This document shows, piece by piece, positions 12,326 through 25,100 of a stretch of 64,000 nt of DNA. Each line of letters begins with the position of its first letter. Position 1 is the stretch's first letter. The notes below the pieces were generated by a model. That model worked only from the letters and a program-made list of their open reading frames with translations, was not told where the DNA came from and ran no database searches. Source of the DNA: Oxyruncus cristatus (Eukaryota; Chordata; Aves; Passeriformes; Cotingidae); contig VXAY01004102.1 of the NCBI GenBank assembly GCA_013399855.1, positions 330,259-394,258 of the forward strand, written 5' to 3'. Made by a program: the position numbers and the translations under genes.

Positions 12326-15300
12326 TTAATCTGAAATTTGACTGGAGTTTGACTGGGAGTGTGTACATCAGTGACTAGAATTTTTTAGGTAATAAATACC
12401 AATACAGGGAATCTGCTTGTATTTAGTTAAATTATAGTGCAAAGTTTGCTGAAACAGCATAGAAATAACCATTTTAGCTTGTTTTGTAAAATGCTAATTC
12501 AGAATGATACAACATGAGTGAAAAGTTTAGTTAGTTGCTATTACTTGATACTCTATTCTGGCTAGTTATGGAGCTCTATTTAATGTTATCTGACAGATTA
12601 GAGTATTTAACTTGAAAATGTGCTGCTGCTTGACTGGCAAGTTGGGACATTGCCTACTGTGATTTCCTACTGGCGAGAAGTCTGTAAAGATTGTTTCAAG
12701 GCAAGCTTGGCCATACTTGAAACAAACAGAGTTAGGTAAGGTTTGATACACTGCTTTCTTCTTTAGGCCCACTGGAACATCTTTTGGAATTTGTGCCAGT
12801 GTATTTTTGGACTGTAGAAGTGTGTTTCGTATAACCTAAAAGACTCCTCGGGTTTGGTGGGAAGAGGGAAAGAGGATGTTACGTGATACAGAGTAAAATG
12901 AAACATCCTCAGGCCTACCCTGAGGATGCAGCGACAGCCCAAAGTATTGTCTCCTCACAGTGTTTTGCTGTAAGGCAGTGTAGCAAACAGTGTGAGATAG
13001 CACTTCCTACATAGCACCTAGAGATTATGTTAATAAATAGAATATTTTCCACAAGGAGTTATATGTATTAGTAGACTGAAGTGCTGCGTGGAAGTAGCTA
13101 TGCCAGTCTTTATGTGAATTGTTTTTAAATAGACTGTTGAACAAGGTGGTGTTCCAAACAGTCACAGTTGAAAATCCTGATAAGGCAGGAATTGTTGTAA
13201 AGTGTTTTGTTCCAGAGCTGTATACTGAATCGTCCTGGCAGACAGAGTTCTTCATTCTTCCAGGGCTGGATTTTCACTGAACAATTAGATGAGGTTACCT
13301 ACATTTGAAATGATTCCTGAAGTTAGCCTAAGTGATGTGAGAACGATAATGCTGGAAACCAGTACATAAATCACTTTGCGGAGCTGTGTAGTTAACTGCA
13401 TTAGTAAAAAATACGCTCTTTGACTCACTGATTTAAATATAAAAAACCCAACAACAAACACCTAGTGAGTTTTGTGTGTGGTTAGGATAGGATATTACTC
13501 AGTTGACATGTATGGTCAGTGCAGAAACAGAGAATGTCTCTAGATTCAGCAAGTGGTGTGTGTTGCTCTAAAGGCAGCGAGTGACTCATGTGACTGTCTT
13601 AGCAGCTGGGCAGCAAGATTAGAGAGCTACTATGTACACATTCTCTTACTGAGGGGTCCAAGCTATTGCTAAATGAAGTTGTATTACTGCCAACAAGTGA
13701 ATAACAGGCATAAGAAAATATAATAAATAAGTGTGTCATCAGGTTAGTGCAGTAGTTAGTTCAGACAGTCGTTACAGTAAAGGGGAAAAAAAAAAGCCCT
13801 TTTCCAAGATTCGTATTTAAAAGATTTTTGACCTTTTTTTTCATACTAACTTCATATGAGATTACATGTTAAGTGTTCCTTTCAATTTACAGATTTGCAA
13901 AAGTCATCTGGAAATGGGTGTTTCTGACACTGCAGGGAAAAAATGGGAATGTTAGTGAGTTAAGAATCTTATTCCAAAGAACTCATTTATTTGTAAAAGT
14001 ACTAAAAATATGCTTGTATCATGAAGTATTTTGATTTGAACTGGAATTGGCAAAGTGTACACTTCTTGGTCACTTGCTAATTTGAAGACTTATTCATGAT
14101 GTTATTCCTCATGTATTTCCTAATTGTAAGAATTTGTGAAGTTTGTTCCAAATTGTCTTTAAGTTTTCCTGGCATGCCAGTATGGATTAGTGGAATATGT
14201 ATTCTTTTTTTTTTTTTTTTGTGTTTCCCTAATCTAATTTGGGTTTTTTTTGCTCAGATACTTTCTTTTCTTAAGAAATTTGCTAAACATTTGTGACTGC
14301 TTTGTTCTTTATGCATAATGTGTTTACAGTTACACATTGAATTTCAACTATTATTCATGGATTTAAGCTGAAAAGCATCACCCTGTCAAACAGTGCTTTA
14401 GGACTAACCCTCAGAAGAACTCCTTTGAGTCTTGAGGACCAGAGGACATATGCTTGACTGTTGCAATCAAGTAAATTGATACAGAAATCAAGAAGACGTG
14501 AATATGAAGCTCCTTAGTGCTATTTTTAGTGTCAGCTTTCAGACGATAATTATGTTTTAAAGATGAGAATGTATTTACCGAAGAGGAGCTTTTATATTTA
14601 AAAAGCCAAGTCAGACAAGAGGTCAAGCCTGTGATAAATTCCTTATAGGAAAAGAGGACCAGGAGAGTATGCGTTCCTAGTTATCATCACCGTGTCCCAG
14701 TGTCCTCAACAAGGTTAAACTGTTTGTTTGTTGTTTTGCTTCAGGTTTTCCAGGTTTCTGCTTTCTGTCTTCTTCTGTCTAGTAATGACTTGTTTCTCGT
14801 CTTGTTACTCTTTCATGTTTATTCCAAGTTTCAGCAGCTTTCTTCAAAAGTGGTTTTCATTTATATCTCCAAGAAAACATGGAGAGCATAAAATAAAATT
14901 GTCCAGAGTAGTCAGTGCATCTGGAAACTACCTTCTCCAGGTGGACCATCATTTTAATAATGCTTCAAAACACCTTGTGGATCTATCCCTTTTAGTTTGC
15001 ACGTTAAGATTTTTCATAATCAAGTCTCTCATTGTTCAGTATTTTGAAATCTTTGATTTAAAGGAAAAGTTCAGTTTGGGTTTTGTTTTGATTTATTCTT
15101 TCCTGAATGCTTAATTACTACTTTTTTTAATGTACCATTTTTCTGTACCAGATTGCTTTTCTATTCTGCTTTCATCATTTTTAGTCCCATATTACTCATC
15201 AGTTGCAAAAGAAAAATGTGCACTCATTTCTGCACCACTTATTCCGTGACATAGGATCACTAGGAGACAGAGGAATATTTGTGTATTGACAAGTAATTTG

Positions 15301-16229
15301 TAGATAAAGCACTAGCAGATTGTACCAAGGATATACATACCTGCAAAATATGTTGATCCTCTGACTACTTGAATGCTTCAGTGGATTCTTGTGTGCAATT
15401 CTTAACACATTCCTTGAGATGAACTATCTGAGATGTCCATTTGCCAGCAGGGTTTCAGGTCCTGGGTCTTGCTACTCTGTGTTCTGTGCCACAGCAACTT
15501 CTTGGGCTTGGACTTCTTGCCCCTGCCCCCTCCTTGTCCCCAGGGAAGAACTCTGCCATACTGTGGGTTGTGTTGAGCTGCTGCGCCTTCTTCTGCAATG
15601 TGCTTTGCTTTTTAAGAGCACCTTTTGCACAGCTGGAAGAATTATATAAAATAAACAGCTGCCCTGAGAGGATATTTGCGTGAACTTGGACGTCAGCTTG
15701 TTTGTTTGTACCTTTCAGAATTAACGCCTGAAGTCTCTTAGCCACAAGTTTGTGCTGCTCCACTGAACTGAAGAGGGATTCTCATGGATTCTAAGAAGGA
15801 AAGCTCTTAGTCTGCCTTTAACCAAAAATACAGTATTATCTTTAATAAATTTGGCATCCAAATGTCCAAGGAGAAACAGCTGAGCAAGATCAGACAAAAA
15901 TATCTTGTATTTGTGTGAGATTGCCTCTTGTGAGCAATGATGGTTTAAGAAAGGAGCGGGAATGATTCTTTCTTCATATAGTCTTTCTTCTCCTGCTCCC
16001 TCATGCTATTCCATTCTTAGGATAGGGAATTATCATGGTGTTTGCTTCTCAGGGCTGTTAGAAAATCATGGATATTTTGAAGGAAGTTGAGATGGTGTTT
16101 CTGATGCTATTTGTATCCTTCCGGTAAGAGTTTCACGGTGTCAACTGTGTGTGCCACCTGCCCAGTATGCTTTCCTTTGGCAGGAAGGCCTACAAATAAG
16201 AAGAAAAATGGTCTGGGGGAAGTTAGTAA

Positions 16230-16264
16230 TTTTTTTTTTTAAAGAAAAAAAAAAAAAAAAAAAA
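16230..16264 (+). repeat. Poly-T/poly-A tract
   Basis: A T-run, AAAG, then about 20 A. Low-complexity sequence, possibly the tail of an old insertion; no element body is recognisable. Confidence 0.8.
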
Positions 16265-16620
16265 GCTTGACCTGTGCGCTCTGATAGCATTTTTTAGGGC
16301 TAGAGTTGGAGTCTCACCTCTTCCTTGCCTTGGGGAAGGCCTGGCAAGAGTTTCTGGAACTTGTAAGCTGATCAGAAGTGACTCTTCAGCTCTTCAGTTT
16401 CAGATGTGATATTGGTATTTGATTCTCTTAAGGGCTGATGAGCTTCCGGGTGATGAGAGTGAATTTCAGTGGCTGCCTTTGGAAAGAGGCAAATCTTGGT
16501 TCTGGTATCCTCTGAGCAAGCCTTCTGGGGCAAGCTGAAAAGTGAAGCATGAGAAGGATTGGAGCCTAGATAACTGAAGCACTCCTCTCCAGTAACTATA
16601 GATACTGTGATCTTTCGCAG

Positions 16621-16668
16621 GAGAGCAGTGGACAGGAAGAATGTTTGTTTCTAAGCACTGATGACCGG
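16621..16668 (+). other. Candidate 48-nt PLAG1 5' UTR exon
   Basis: GATCTTTCGCAG precedes the segment (AG at 16619-16620) and GTAAGA follows it (GT at 16669-16670) after an exon end of ACCGG. Mammalian PLAG1 has one or two small non-coding exons in this interval, so such a cassette is expected, but chance splice-site pairs are common in 43 kb. There is no transcript evidence. Confidence 0.15.
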
Positions 16669-17259
16669 GTAAGAATAAATAGAACTAAAGGAGGCTTTAG
16701 GAGTTGTGTTGCTTTGTTCATGTCTTAGAAAAAAGAAAAGTAGCATCCATTTTTAGGATTCAGTGTACTAGAGGCTGAAAAGGAAAACACAGCAGGCATC
16801 TGTCCTTCCCCTGACAAGCTTTCAGTGTTACTTGAAGGAGGAGAACTGAGACATGTGGAAAGGAAAGGAAAAAATGCAGTTTGAGTACTTGTGGTTGCAT
16901 GTATGCACCCTGTTTAATTCTGTGTGTTAATTTAACAACAGTGACTGACACTACTGTTTTTAAATCAAATAGTAAATTCAGCTGTCCCTCATTTACACAA
17001 AGCCAAACTATGTTCCTCTCAGTCATTGCCATGGGCACTCCTATGCTATCCTGTTTTACAGGCCCTGAATCACTGAAGGCAAATATCCAGTGGGATGCTA
17101 GTTCTATGAGCTGTATGTATCCTGCAGATGGGAGTTCACAAGCCAGTTTTCTGGCTGGAAACTTATGCATGGATCTTGACAATGGAACATATTTATACAG
17201 AGTTCTGGTATGCTCTCTAGCACGTTTGATGTTTTGCTTCAGGCTCTGGATGCTGTGAG

Positions 17260-17299
17260 AAAACCTGCCCTACAGCCAGAAAATCTGCCCTACAGCCAC
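17260..17299 (+). repeat. 20-bp tandem duplication
   Basis: Two adjacent copies of a 20-base unit containing CTGCCCTACAGCCA differ at one or two bases. Period read directly from the sequence. Confidence 0.85.
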
Positions 17300-19149
17300 A
17301 GGCCGTACCCTGGTTAAATACTGAGCTGCTTGTATGTTGTTTCTGACTCTTGTGATAGAGAGACACCTCTTGCCCAACATGCATCATGATACTTCTACTG
17401 TAAAGCACCTTGATACCAAAGGAGGAGAGCCTGTATTGCATGCACAGGATAGAATGCAGAGTGAGAATAAAGTAAATTACTCTTGTGGGTTTTTTTCTTA
17501 GGGTTGTTTTTTTAAGAATCAAACTTCTGTGGCGTTTTTTGGAAGAACCTGTTCTGAGATTACTAGGAGGAATTTTTCAAAACCATTGTCTTCATAATCT
17601 GTTTAGAATGCAGCTTTCACTGCCTCCCAGTACAGCTTCAGGCACTAAGTATTTCTGCAAATCACTCCTTGCAGACACACGCTAAGGACTGAGAAAATTA
17701 ATGACCTTCTTTGTAGCGTTTAGTTTAAATGGCACAGAGATTTCTAATAGAATGAGAGTCCTTCTAGGACAGCTTTCTGACTCAAAATACTGATTTCTGA
17801 ATACTAAAGGACTTCTGGAATAAGTAATCAAAAATTGGCTAAATTTGGGTAGAGTTGTCAGGAATTACAGCTCTACCCCTATCCCTGTCTAATTTCAAGT
17901 CTCTATCTTAAAGGACAGGTGTTCAAAACACCGGGAAAAGGAAAAGTAGGAGAAGTCTGCCAGAATCTTATGACCCAGACAAAACTATTTGACATTAACC
18001 TTTGTTTTTGAAATGGCTGTGCTGTTTTAAATGAATAAAAAAATAAAGAAACAAAACAGGGTAGCAGACTGATTTGTAAAATTTCGGCCGAAACAATGTC
18101 AGTTTGGCAAAGTTGTCTTGTATAGAGGCATTTGTCTTATAATGGCAAGTGTTTGGCAGCGTGGTGAAATGTGATACTACTAATTCTGCCAATAGTAAAA
18201 TATGCTGTATTTGAGTTCATGTTTGTACCTACTGACAGCAGTGTCAGTTCCTGTGTACATTAACAGAGGAATTGTCCTGCTATTAAATCAAGAGTTGTAA
18301 GAGAACTGTTACCACAGGCCTTTGCAGTCCCATCAAGGCCTGAGATGACAGTACTTTTATTTAACCTGATAAATGCTGATCAAATTCTATGTTTGCATTT
18401 TATTTAGGAAGAATAATTATACTTGTGTGCATATCAAAGCCTGGTGTTCCGTTTCTGACACTGGCAAAACCAAAGGTGTCATATAAGTTAGAGGAGTAGG
18501 GATGGCTTTCCCAGAGTATTCTCCTGATCTTCAGTTACCCACTTGTCAAAGGCTTCATGAGCCAAACATGATGGGTTTATATTTACTAACCTTTCCTGGA
18601 GTTTTGCCATGACTTTTCCCTGTGACCTCTTGAGTCTTTAAATTCTGAAGTATCTAGAGACCCTGTTGCAGGGAGCTACACAGCAGAAATGTCAAAAGCA
18701 GGTACATTTCCTTCTCAAGCCTGTGTCCTTTCATTTAATTTCGTGTCTCCAGCCCTTTTATTGGAGGAAGCAGTAGCTACCAGTCTGTTCAGCTTTGTCT
18801 CTCTCCAGCCACTTCAGTGCAGGCATACCTGTGTATTGATTCCTTCAGAGAGCTCCCTTGCTTCGTGGAGCTTGACTTCTTTTTCTAAGTTGTGTTGCCT
18901 CTTCACCAATATGCTGTATTTGTTCATGTATCCTCCCACCCCCCAGTTGTTATTCAAGTTTATCCTGACTTGCCTAGCGTAGACATCAAGCTTACTGTAG
19001 TATTTCGATGGATTTTGGGAATTAATTGTTAGGAAAGAAATCAAACAGGCAGCAATCTGTGGTGTGTCTGTCTCCTCAGTACTGTACAAAAGATACGTAG
19101 CACGGCAAAAATACAGGACAAGGTGATGAACGTGAAGAAGGAAGGCCTA

Positions 19150-19615
19150 AGTTGGCTTAGACTTTTCAGCCTGGAATGAGACTACAAAAGGGAGACTACT
19201 GAAAATAGAGATTTCATATCACAGGCAGAATCATAAAGGAACGATGAGTGGCATTGATGGGATGAAGGGGGAGCAAAATCATTAGCTAAGAGAAAAGAGA
19301 AATGGTGGGAAATGGGTTCAGAACAAGCTAAAAGAAAGCAGTTGTTAGTAAAATGTGAAATTAAGCTGTGGAACTCCTTGCTGTGGGATGTTGTCAGTAC
19401 AAAGGCTTACATGAGCACAAGAGAGGGCTGCCAAAATAGTGGGAAAGAGGGGTATTAAATCTATCTAGCTCAGTAACTCGCTAAATCACAAATGGTGAAA
19501 TTCCCCAAAATACTGCATCCTTGTCTTCCTCATGATCTGCTGTTGGCTGTTATTGGAGCAAGGCTGCTGGGCTGGATGGGCTTTTGCTCTGGCCCACTAG
19601 GACCATCATTTTGTT
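19150..19615 (+). mobile_element. Old, diverged CR1-type LINE 3' portion, + strand
   Basis: The segment resembles the 3' part of older sauropsid CR1 subfamilies: CTGTGGAACTCCTTGCTGTG near 19366-19385, GATGTTGTCAG and CTTACATGAGCACAAGAG just after it, and a terminal GCTGCTGGGCTGGATGGGCT near 19563 followed by CTCTGGCCCACTAGGACCAT, which corresponds to the usual 'gggctagatggacctttggtctgacccagtatgg' type ending. It is far more diverged than the copy at 9.06 kb, implying an older insertion. Its 5' limit is uncertain. Confidence 0.75.
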
Positions 19616-22131
19616 TCAATGAATATTCAGAGACCCCGAACCGGAACAAATCACACAGAACTGGAACAAATCACCCTGGCTGAGCCAGATGCCTTGCTGT
19701 CACAGAAACCATGTCTGTCTCTGTGAACCTAAAGAGAACCACTTACAAACTAGTGAAGTTTTTTCCATGTAAACTTAAAGCCAGTGTTTTGTTTTCTAGA
19801 AAGCCTTTTAATTTCCAGCCTAAACTTACTTTTGATAAGCTTACACTTCTTATTTGTTCCAGCTCTGTGGATTGTCTCTTTGGTATACTTATTAAGAACT
19901 GTAGGCTTTATTTTTTTGGTCAGATGTTTTGTTGTGCTATCCCAGATAAATTTTTTTGTGAATTTTTATTACCAAATTTATACATGGTGTTCACAGCAAG
20001 ATCTTGGTAGTCCACTGTAGTAGCATCTGTATGTCCCTTTCTGCTCTGAAAATACAGCTTTTTTCAGTTGTTATATTTTCTTTCTTCTGAACCAGCTTGT
20101 TTTGGTGATTTTTACTAGCTGCTTATAGGAGGGTTATACACAAATTTTTTCCTTCTCTGCTGCTTCCAACTAACAGTTCATCACTTCTCAGCAGAAACTG
20201 GTAATCTTTAAGTGTGTTACTCTTTGTTTTTACTTCTCATCCTGTTTCTGTCCTTAAGATTCGTTACCATTTTTCTTGTGTGTTGTTTCAGTCTGCACTG
20301 TACTTCTGCTACCTTCTAGTTTCATATTTTCTACACATATTGGTAGTGCTCACTTAAAGGCATTAAAAAATTCTAAATGAAATTTCTAAATTAAAATGTT
20401 GAATCAAAAAATACTGAAGACGAGTCTTGGCAGAAGTCCATAACTAACATCCTTCCACCTTTTTCTGCTGCTTTTCCTGCCATACTATTCTTGAACTAAC
20501 CCCTCTCTCCTCAGCTCAACAAACTATTGCTCAGGTGGTAGTATAGCAGATTTCTTACTGAGTGAGACTAGAACTGTTGTGCTTCTTTTGTATAGAGACG
20601 ATTTGTAATGGTGAAGAAAAGTTGGGTGTTTGATGTGGTTCAACTTTTAAGCATCACAAAATATTTTATTTGATTTTTCTCTTTACCTTTGTGTTTTCAT
20701 TCTTTCGTTGAAAACGTGCTCCAAGCAAGAGGCCATGCTGTCATCATTAGTTGCATGTCCAGATAACTTTTCTCCAACTTTCCTCAATGTTGAAATGAGG
20801 CAAAAAGTTTGTACTTGGATTTGATGCTGTTCTGAGGGACTTCCATCTCATCACAGCCTTGCTTACTGTTAAATCAGAAGGTAGTATTTCAATAAGAAAG
20901 GTGAGATTATATAGGTGTAGTAGACACTTCCTTAGACTTCACCTTTCAGAAGCTCCTGTGTTGGAGTCTGTGTTTGACATCCATCTCTGGTGCAGAGGAC
21001 TGTAAAATTCTACATTATTTTCACTCTAATAGGAATAGTGAGTTCAAACAGTTGCCCAGCATTTTCTCTGTTGTGATTGTAGATGTTTGGCAGGCTTGGT
21101 TCGAATCAAGTTTATTCAAGGAGATATATGCACCACCAATAATATGGACTTAGCCATTTAGTACCTTTCATAACCGTGGCTAAGGTGAGAGTCTCTCACA
21201 AGTGTCATGATACTCCATTAGTCTGTGGTGCTCAGTTCTGCCAGGTTGGTTCCTCTTGGATGTTGGGTCTGCAAGGCAGAGATGGTGCCACATCCCCTTG
21301 TCTAGGAGGATGCTGAAATTTCTGCCATTCCTGACTCTGAACTGCTACTCAGTACAGTTAGTATCAAGAGACCACAGGAAATCTGTGAGTGCAGGGGGGG
21401 CTAGGCATGTGGGAATCCCAAACTGCTCATCCCTCTTCATGAAGTGGCTCTTCTCTGCCTCCCTTTGTGCTGGCACTAAGCCACTCCAAAGACTTAGACT
21501 GCATGGAAATGGTTAGCATTTTTCTGTAGGGTTAATTTGACTGTTTTAGCTCTTTAGGGTTAACTTGAATGTTTTAGGTGTCTGGCCTAGTATACTGTGT
21601 AGCCAGAGAAGCACTAGTGTGAGAAGGAAAGGCAGGGAGGAAGAAGGACTGTACCTTGAACTGTTTCAGTGTGGAGGCATGCTGAAAATGACTAAGTTCT
21701 GGGTGTGCTAACAGAGTGCTGTCCTGTGCTCTCCTCAGCATTACAACTGAACAGATGTGTCCATCTCCAATCCCAAAGCATTAGCCAAGACACTGTGCCA
21801 AATCTGTAACCCCTGCCTCTGAGCTGCTCATGGATGCTTTTGCCACACAACCTGGCCTCCATCAAGAAGGTGGCTTGTGTCTGGGCAGCTTTGGGTGTTG
21901 GCTGAGCGTGGTCACCTCTTCCTGTGGCTGACCCAGTAAACAAGGTGCTTGCTTGGGTGGAGTTATCTAGTTCTGGAGATAGCTGCTTTGCTTTTGGGAT
22001 TGGATCCAGAGATGAGAAAGTAACTGCTGAAGTTGCTTGCCAAGGCAGATATCAAATCTGATGAAGGATCAGGCCTTGAGGTTAACTGACAGCAATTATC
22101 TGTACCATAGCTATATACTGAGTGATTCTTC

Positions 22132-22184
22132 TGTGTTTTGTTTTGTGTTGAGTTTTGTTTTGTGTTGAGTTCTGTTTTGTTTTG
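22132..22184 (+). repeat. Short T/G minisatellite, about 20-bp period
   Basis: Repeated units built on TTTTGTTTTGTGTTGAG occur at least twice, flanked by partial TTTTG units. Confidence 0.85.
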
Positions 22185-25100
22185 AAAAGGTGATGTCTCA
22201 CAGCGCTAGTTTGTGTGTAATTCAAGGGAAATACCAGCCCTCGCCTTGGCAAGTACAGCGAAGTACAGCCTTTTACGTACAAACCCTGAAGTTTTGGTGA
22301 CAACCATGGTAACAATGAGAAATTGAAATGTTAATGTCTGATACATTCTCACATTCTTATTTGGGATAGAGGCTCCTCCGAAAGCAACTCCTGCTTTGGT
22401 AAGAAAACAAGTGATTTCAAAAGAACATGTTGAAATCTTTAGGCCATTGTACCTGTTTTTGTAGTGTGTCTTTTTTCTTAGCCATTCGTTTGCATAGCCC
22501 TAACTCTTTTCAACAATTTTATTACCTTTTCATTAGAAGATGCTTCCCCCCAGCACTAGTCATGGTGGCAGCTTGTGCACAGTGGCGGGGCTGGGTGTGT
22601 CTGGGGAGAGGGATGGAAGGTTGTCATCGCCACAGGTCATAAATAAGTGTATTGTGTGCGGTTGATAATATGTAACAAGTGTGGTTTAGTAAGATGAGCT
22701 TCCAGCCCTTCCTGCAGAAGGGGATGCATACCTTCCTTTACGCCGGCAGATTTCTGAGATATGATAGGAGGCAGGAAAGAAATGTAACGTCTACAGCCAA
22801 GTTTCTGTGTGTTACTCTTTCATATGTTCTTAATGATAGAAAGCTGGGGTGGGTGCCATGCTGTCAGGCTGCTGTCAGTGTTAGCTGGTTATGAATCCGC
22901 ACTTCGTATCCACACGTATTTCTTTTTTCTTAAAGGCTGCTCATTTGTGCAGCTACAAACACGGATGGCATAGGCATGAGTCTCCGCATCTCTCTTCTCT
23001 CCCTCTGCTACTCAGATTTGGGTAATCAGGGCAATTGCAGTTTGAAATTTGCAATTGTAACATTATCTGTTAGAAGTAAAGGAGAAGAAAAAAAAACCTG
23101 CTGAAATCAGTAGTGTAGATCATACTAGGACAACTAGAATTTACTAGATCTGCTTCAGATAAGCCTGACCGTTATCGTGTGCAGTTAGACCAAGTGTTTT
23201 AAAGGATTAATAAATATTATATTTTGAGAGATTGGTTAGTGGTAGGAAGTAAGGCTGCCAGTGAAATTTTTCTTTCAGAGTCCAAATGGGAAGATCTCTT
23301 ATTAAAATTTATGCAATTGTTTAGGTTTTCTTAACAGAAGGTTCACAGGCCATAGAAACAAGTGTGGTATGAAATTTCAAACTCAGTAGTCACCTGCTTT
23401 TAAAGAAAAATAGTAATATTCCATAATTTCAGAAAAGAATATAGTAAGTGCTTTTTGCTGTCAACATATGCCCCTGTGTGTTTACATTTGTTTGTACTCA
23501 GTGTTTTGATTTTCGTTTTCTTAATTTTGTTTTTAGTTGTAGAAGCCTTTATAGGCTCCCAAGGATTTAATTGGCTTTCTTTCTACCCACTCCTTCCTAA
23601 ACAGTGACCATTCCAAGGGTGTGAAAAATCCTTTTCCTCAGCATTGCCTTGTAATTTGTTAACACTGCTGATTTGCCTCTGCTTGGCTTCATTTCACTTT
23701 TTAGGCCTCCTTCTCCTCTTCGCAGCATTCTCTGTTTTGAGGGATTTTTTACCAACCTGTCATCTGCCAGATGAAGGGAGGGATGAATGGAAAAGTGTGC
23801 TTTCTTATAACTGTTTTATTAAGAGAGCCTTGTTGTTCCTAATCGGCCTCTAATTTATCTCTGTTTCCTCTTACATAATCTCATTTTACCCCTATCTCCA
23901 AACTTCCTGACCCTCATCTTCATGACTCCTCCCTCCCTGATCTTTGGTTTGGATGAAGCCAGGAGGAGTGGTTAGATGCCAGAATAGCTCAGTTATTACT
24001 TACACAGGGAAACTTCATCCTGTCTGACAAGCATACTATTCGTAGCCTTGAGGGATATACCTGAAGGGCACGGAGTTTCCACTCAAAATTTAAGCAGATT
24101 AGATTATGTGTACATATTTGTTGTGACTTGGCAGGTATCCCAGTGCCTGAGGTCTTTAAACATATACTTTGCTATACTCGAGGCAAGCTCAACTGCATGT
24201 TTCAAAAGATGCTCTGGAGAGGTGGGAGGCTGCTGTTTGGAGTTCACAAAAGTGTTATCCTCTCTAGATCTGATACAACATAGGAATTCTGACTACTGTT
24301 CTGTCTAGTCCTGTATTTTGTCTTGACACAAGGTGCTATCAGATACTTCAAGGGGTGGTATAACCGTAAGATACAAAGAAAAAGATCCTCTCTTTTTTTA
24401 ACTCTGTGCTGGTTTGTATTTTGCCCTGGAAAAAGAGGGTTGGCATTATTTTTTTCCTGAAGCCCTCTTGAAATTGTATTAATTCTGGATGATCCAGTTA
24501 TTTATGTAAATCTTGTCTGTCTAATTGTATGCTGTCTTCTGGCAGCAACAGACTAATACTTTGCTGTTTAAAAATAAAGTTATGGTGTTTATTAGTTTAA
24601 AATTTACTCAGCTGTGGTTTTATTGAGTATCTCTCTCTGTCATAAGAACAGATGAAACCATCTGAACAAGTTAATTCTACTGCCAATAATGTCAATAGTT
24701 TTATCTTGTCATCTTGTTAAGGAAAAAAAACCCAAAACAATCAAACATAAAAATGCAGCCTCAAAATTCAGGTGCTGCAGATACACTGGAGGGAACTGTA
24801 AAGTTAAAACAGCTGTATTTTATGAAATTCTGTTTGGCATGGCATTTTTCCTTATAAGGACCAATGACCAATTGTTTTGATTATTTAGAAGGAAAAAATT
24901 CCCTGAGAACTGTTACTGAAAATTACTAACTTGGCATTAGTGATCGGTCGCTCTTACAGCATTTGATGCAATACTGAAGTTAAGATCCAGTGCTTCAGCT
25001 GTTCCTGTCTGACCCATTTATTATATTTTCTTGTAAATTGCTAATGATATCTGTAAATAAATACTCCTCCTGTTTGTAGTGGTGTCTTCTTAACATCCAG

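Larger units (their letters stand above)
12326..19149 (+). other. PLAG1 intron, no confident gene
   Basis: AT-rich intron sequence. It holds a T10/A20 run at 16230-16264, a 20-bp imperfect duplication at 17260-17299, and one exon-like segment (16621-16668) with an acceptor and donor. The long opposing frames at 16760-17258 overlap each other and show no family resemblance. Confidence 0.5.

Noticed and set aside
14728..15114. 128-codon frame on the + strand
   Set aside because: It does not begin at ATG, is rich in F, S and L from T-rich intron, and overlaps another frame; no recognisable domain.
16760..17258. Opposing 140- and 125-codon frames
   Set aside because: They overlap on opposite strands, have no motif, no splice context and no known similarity; chance frames.
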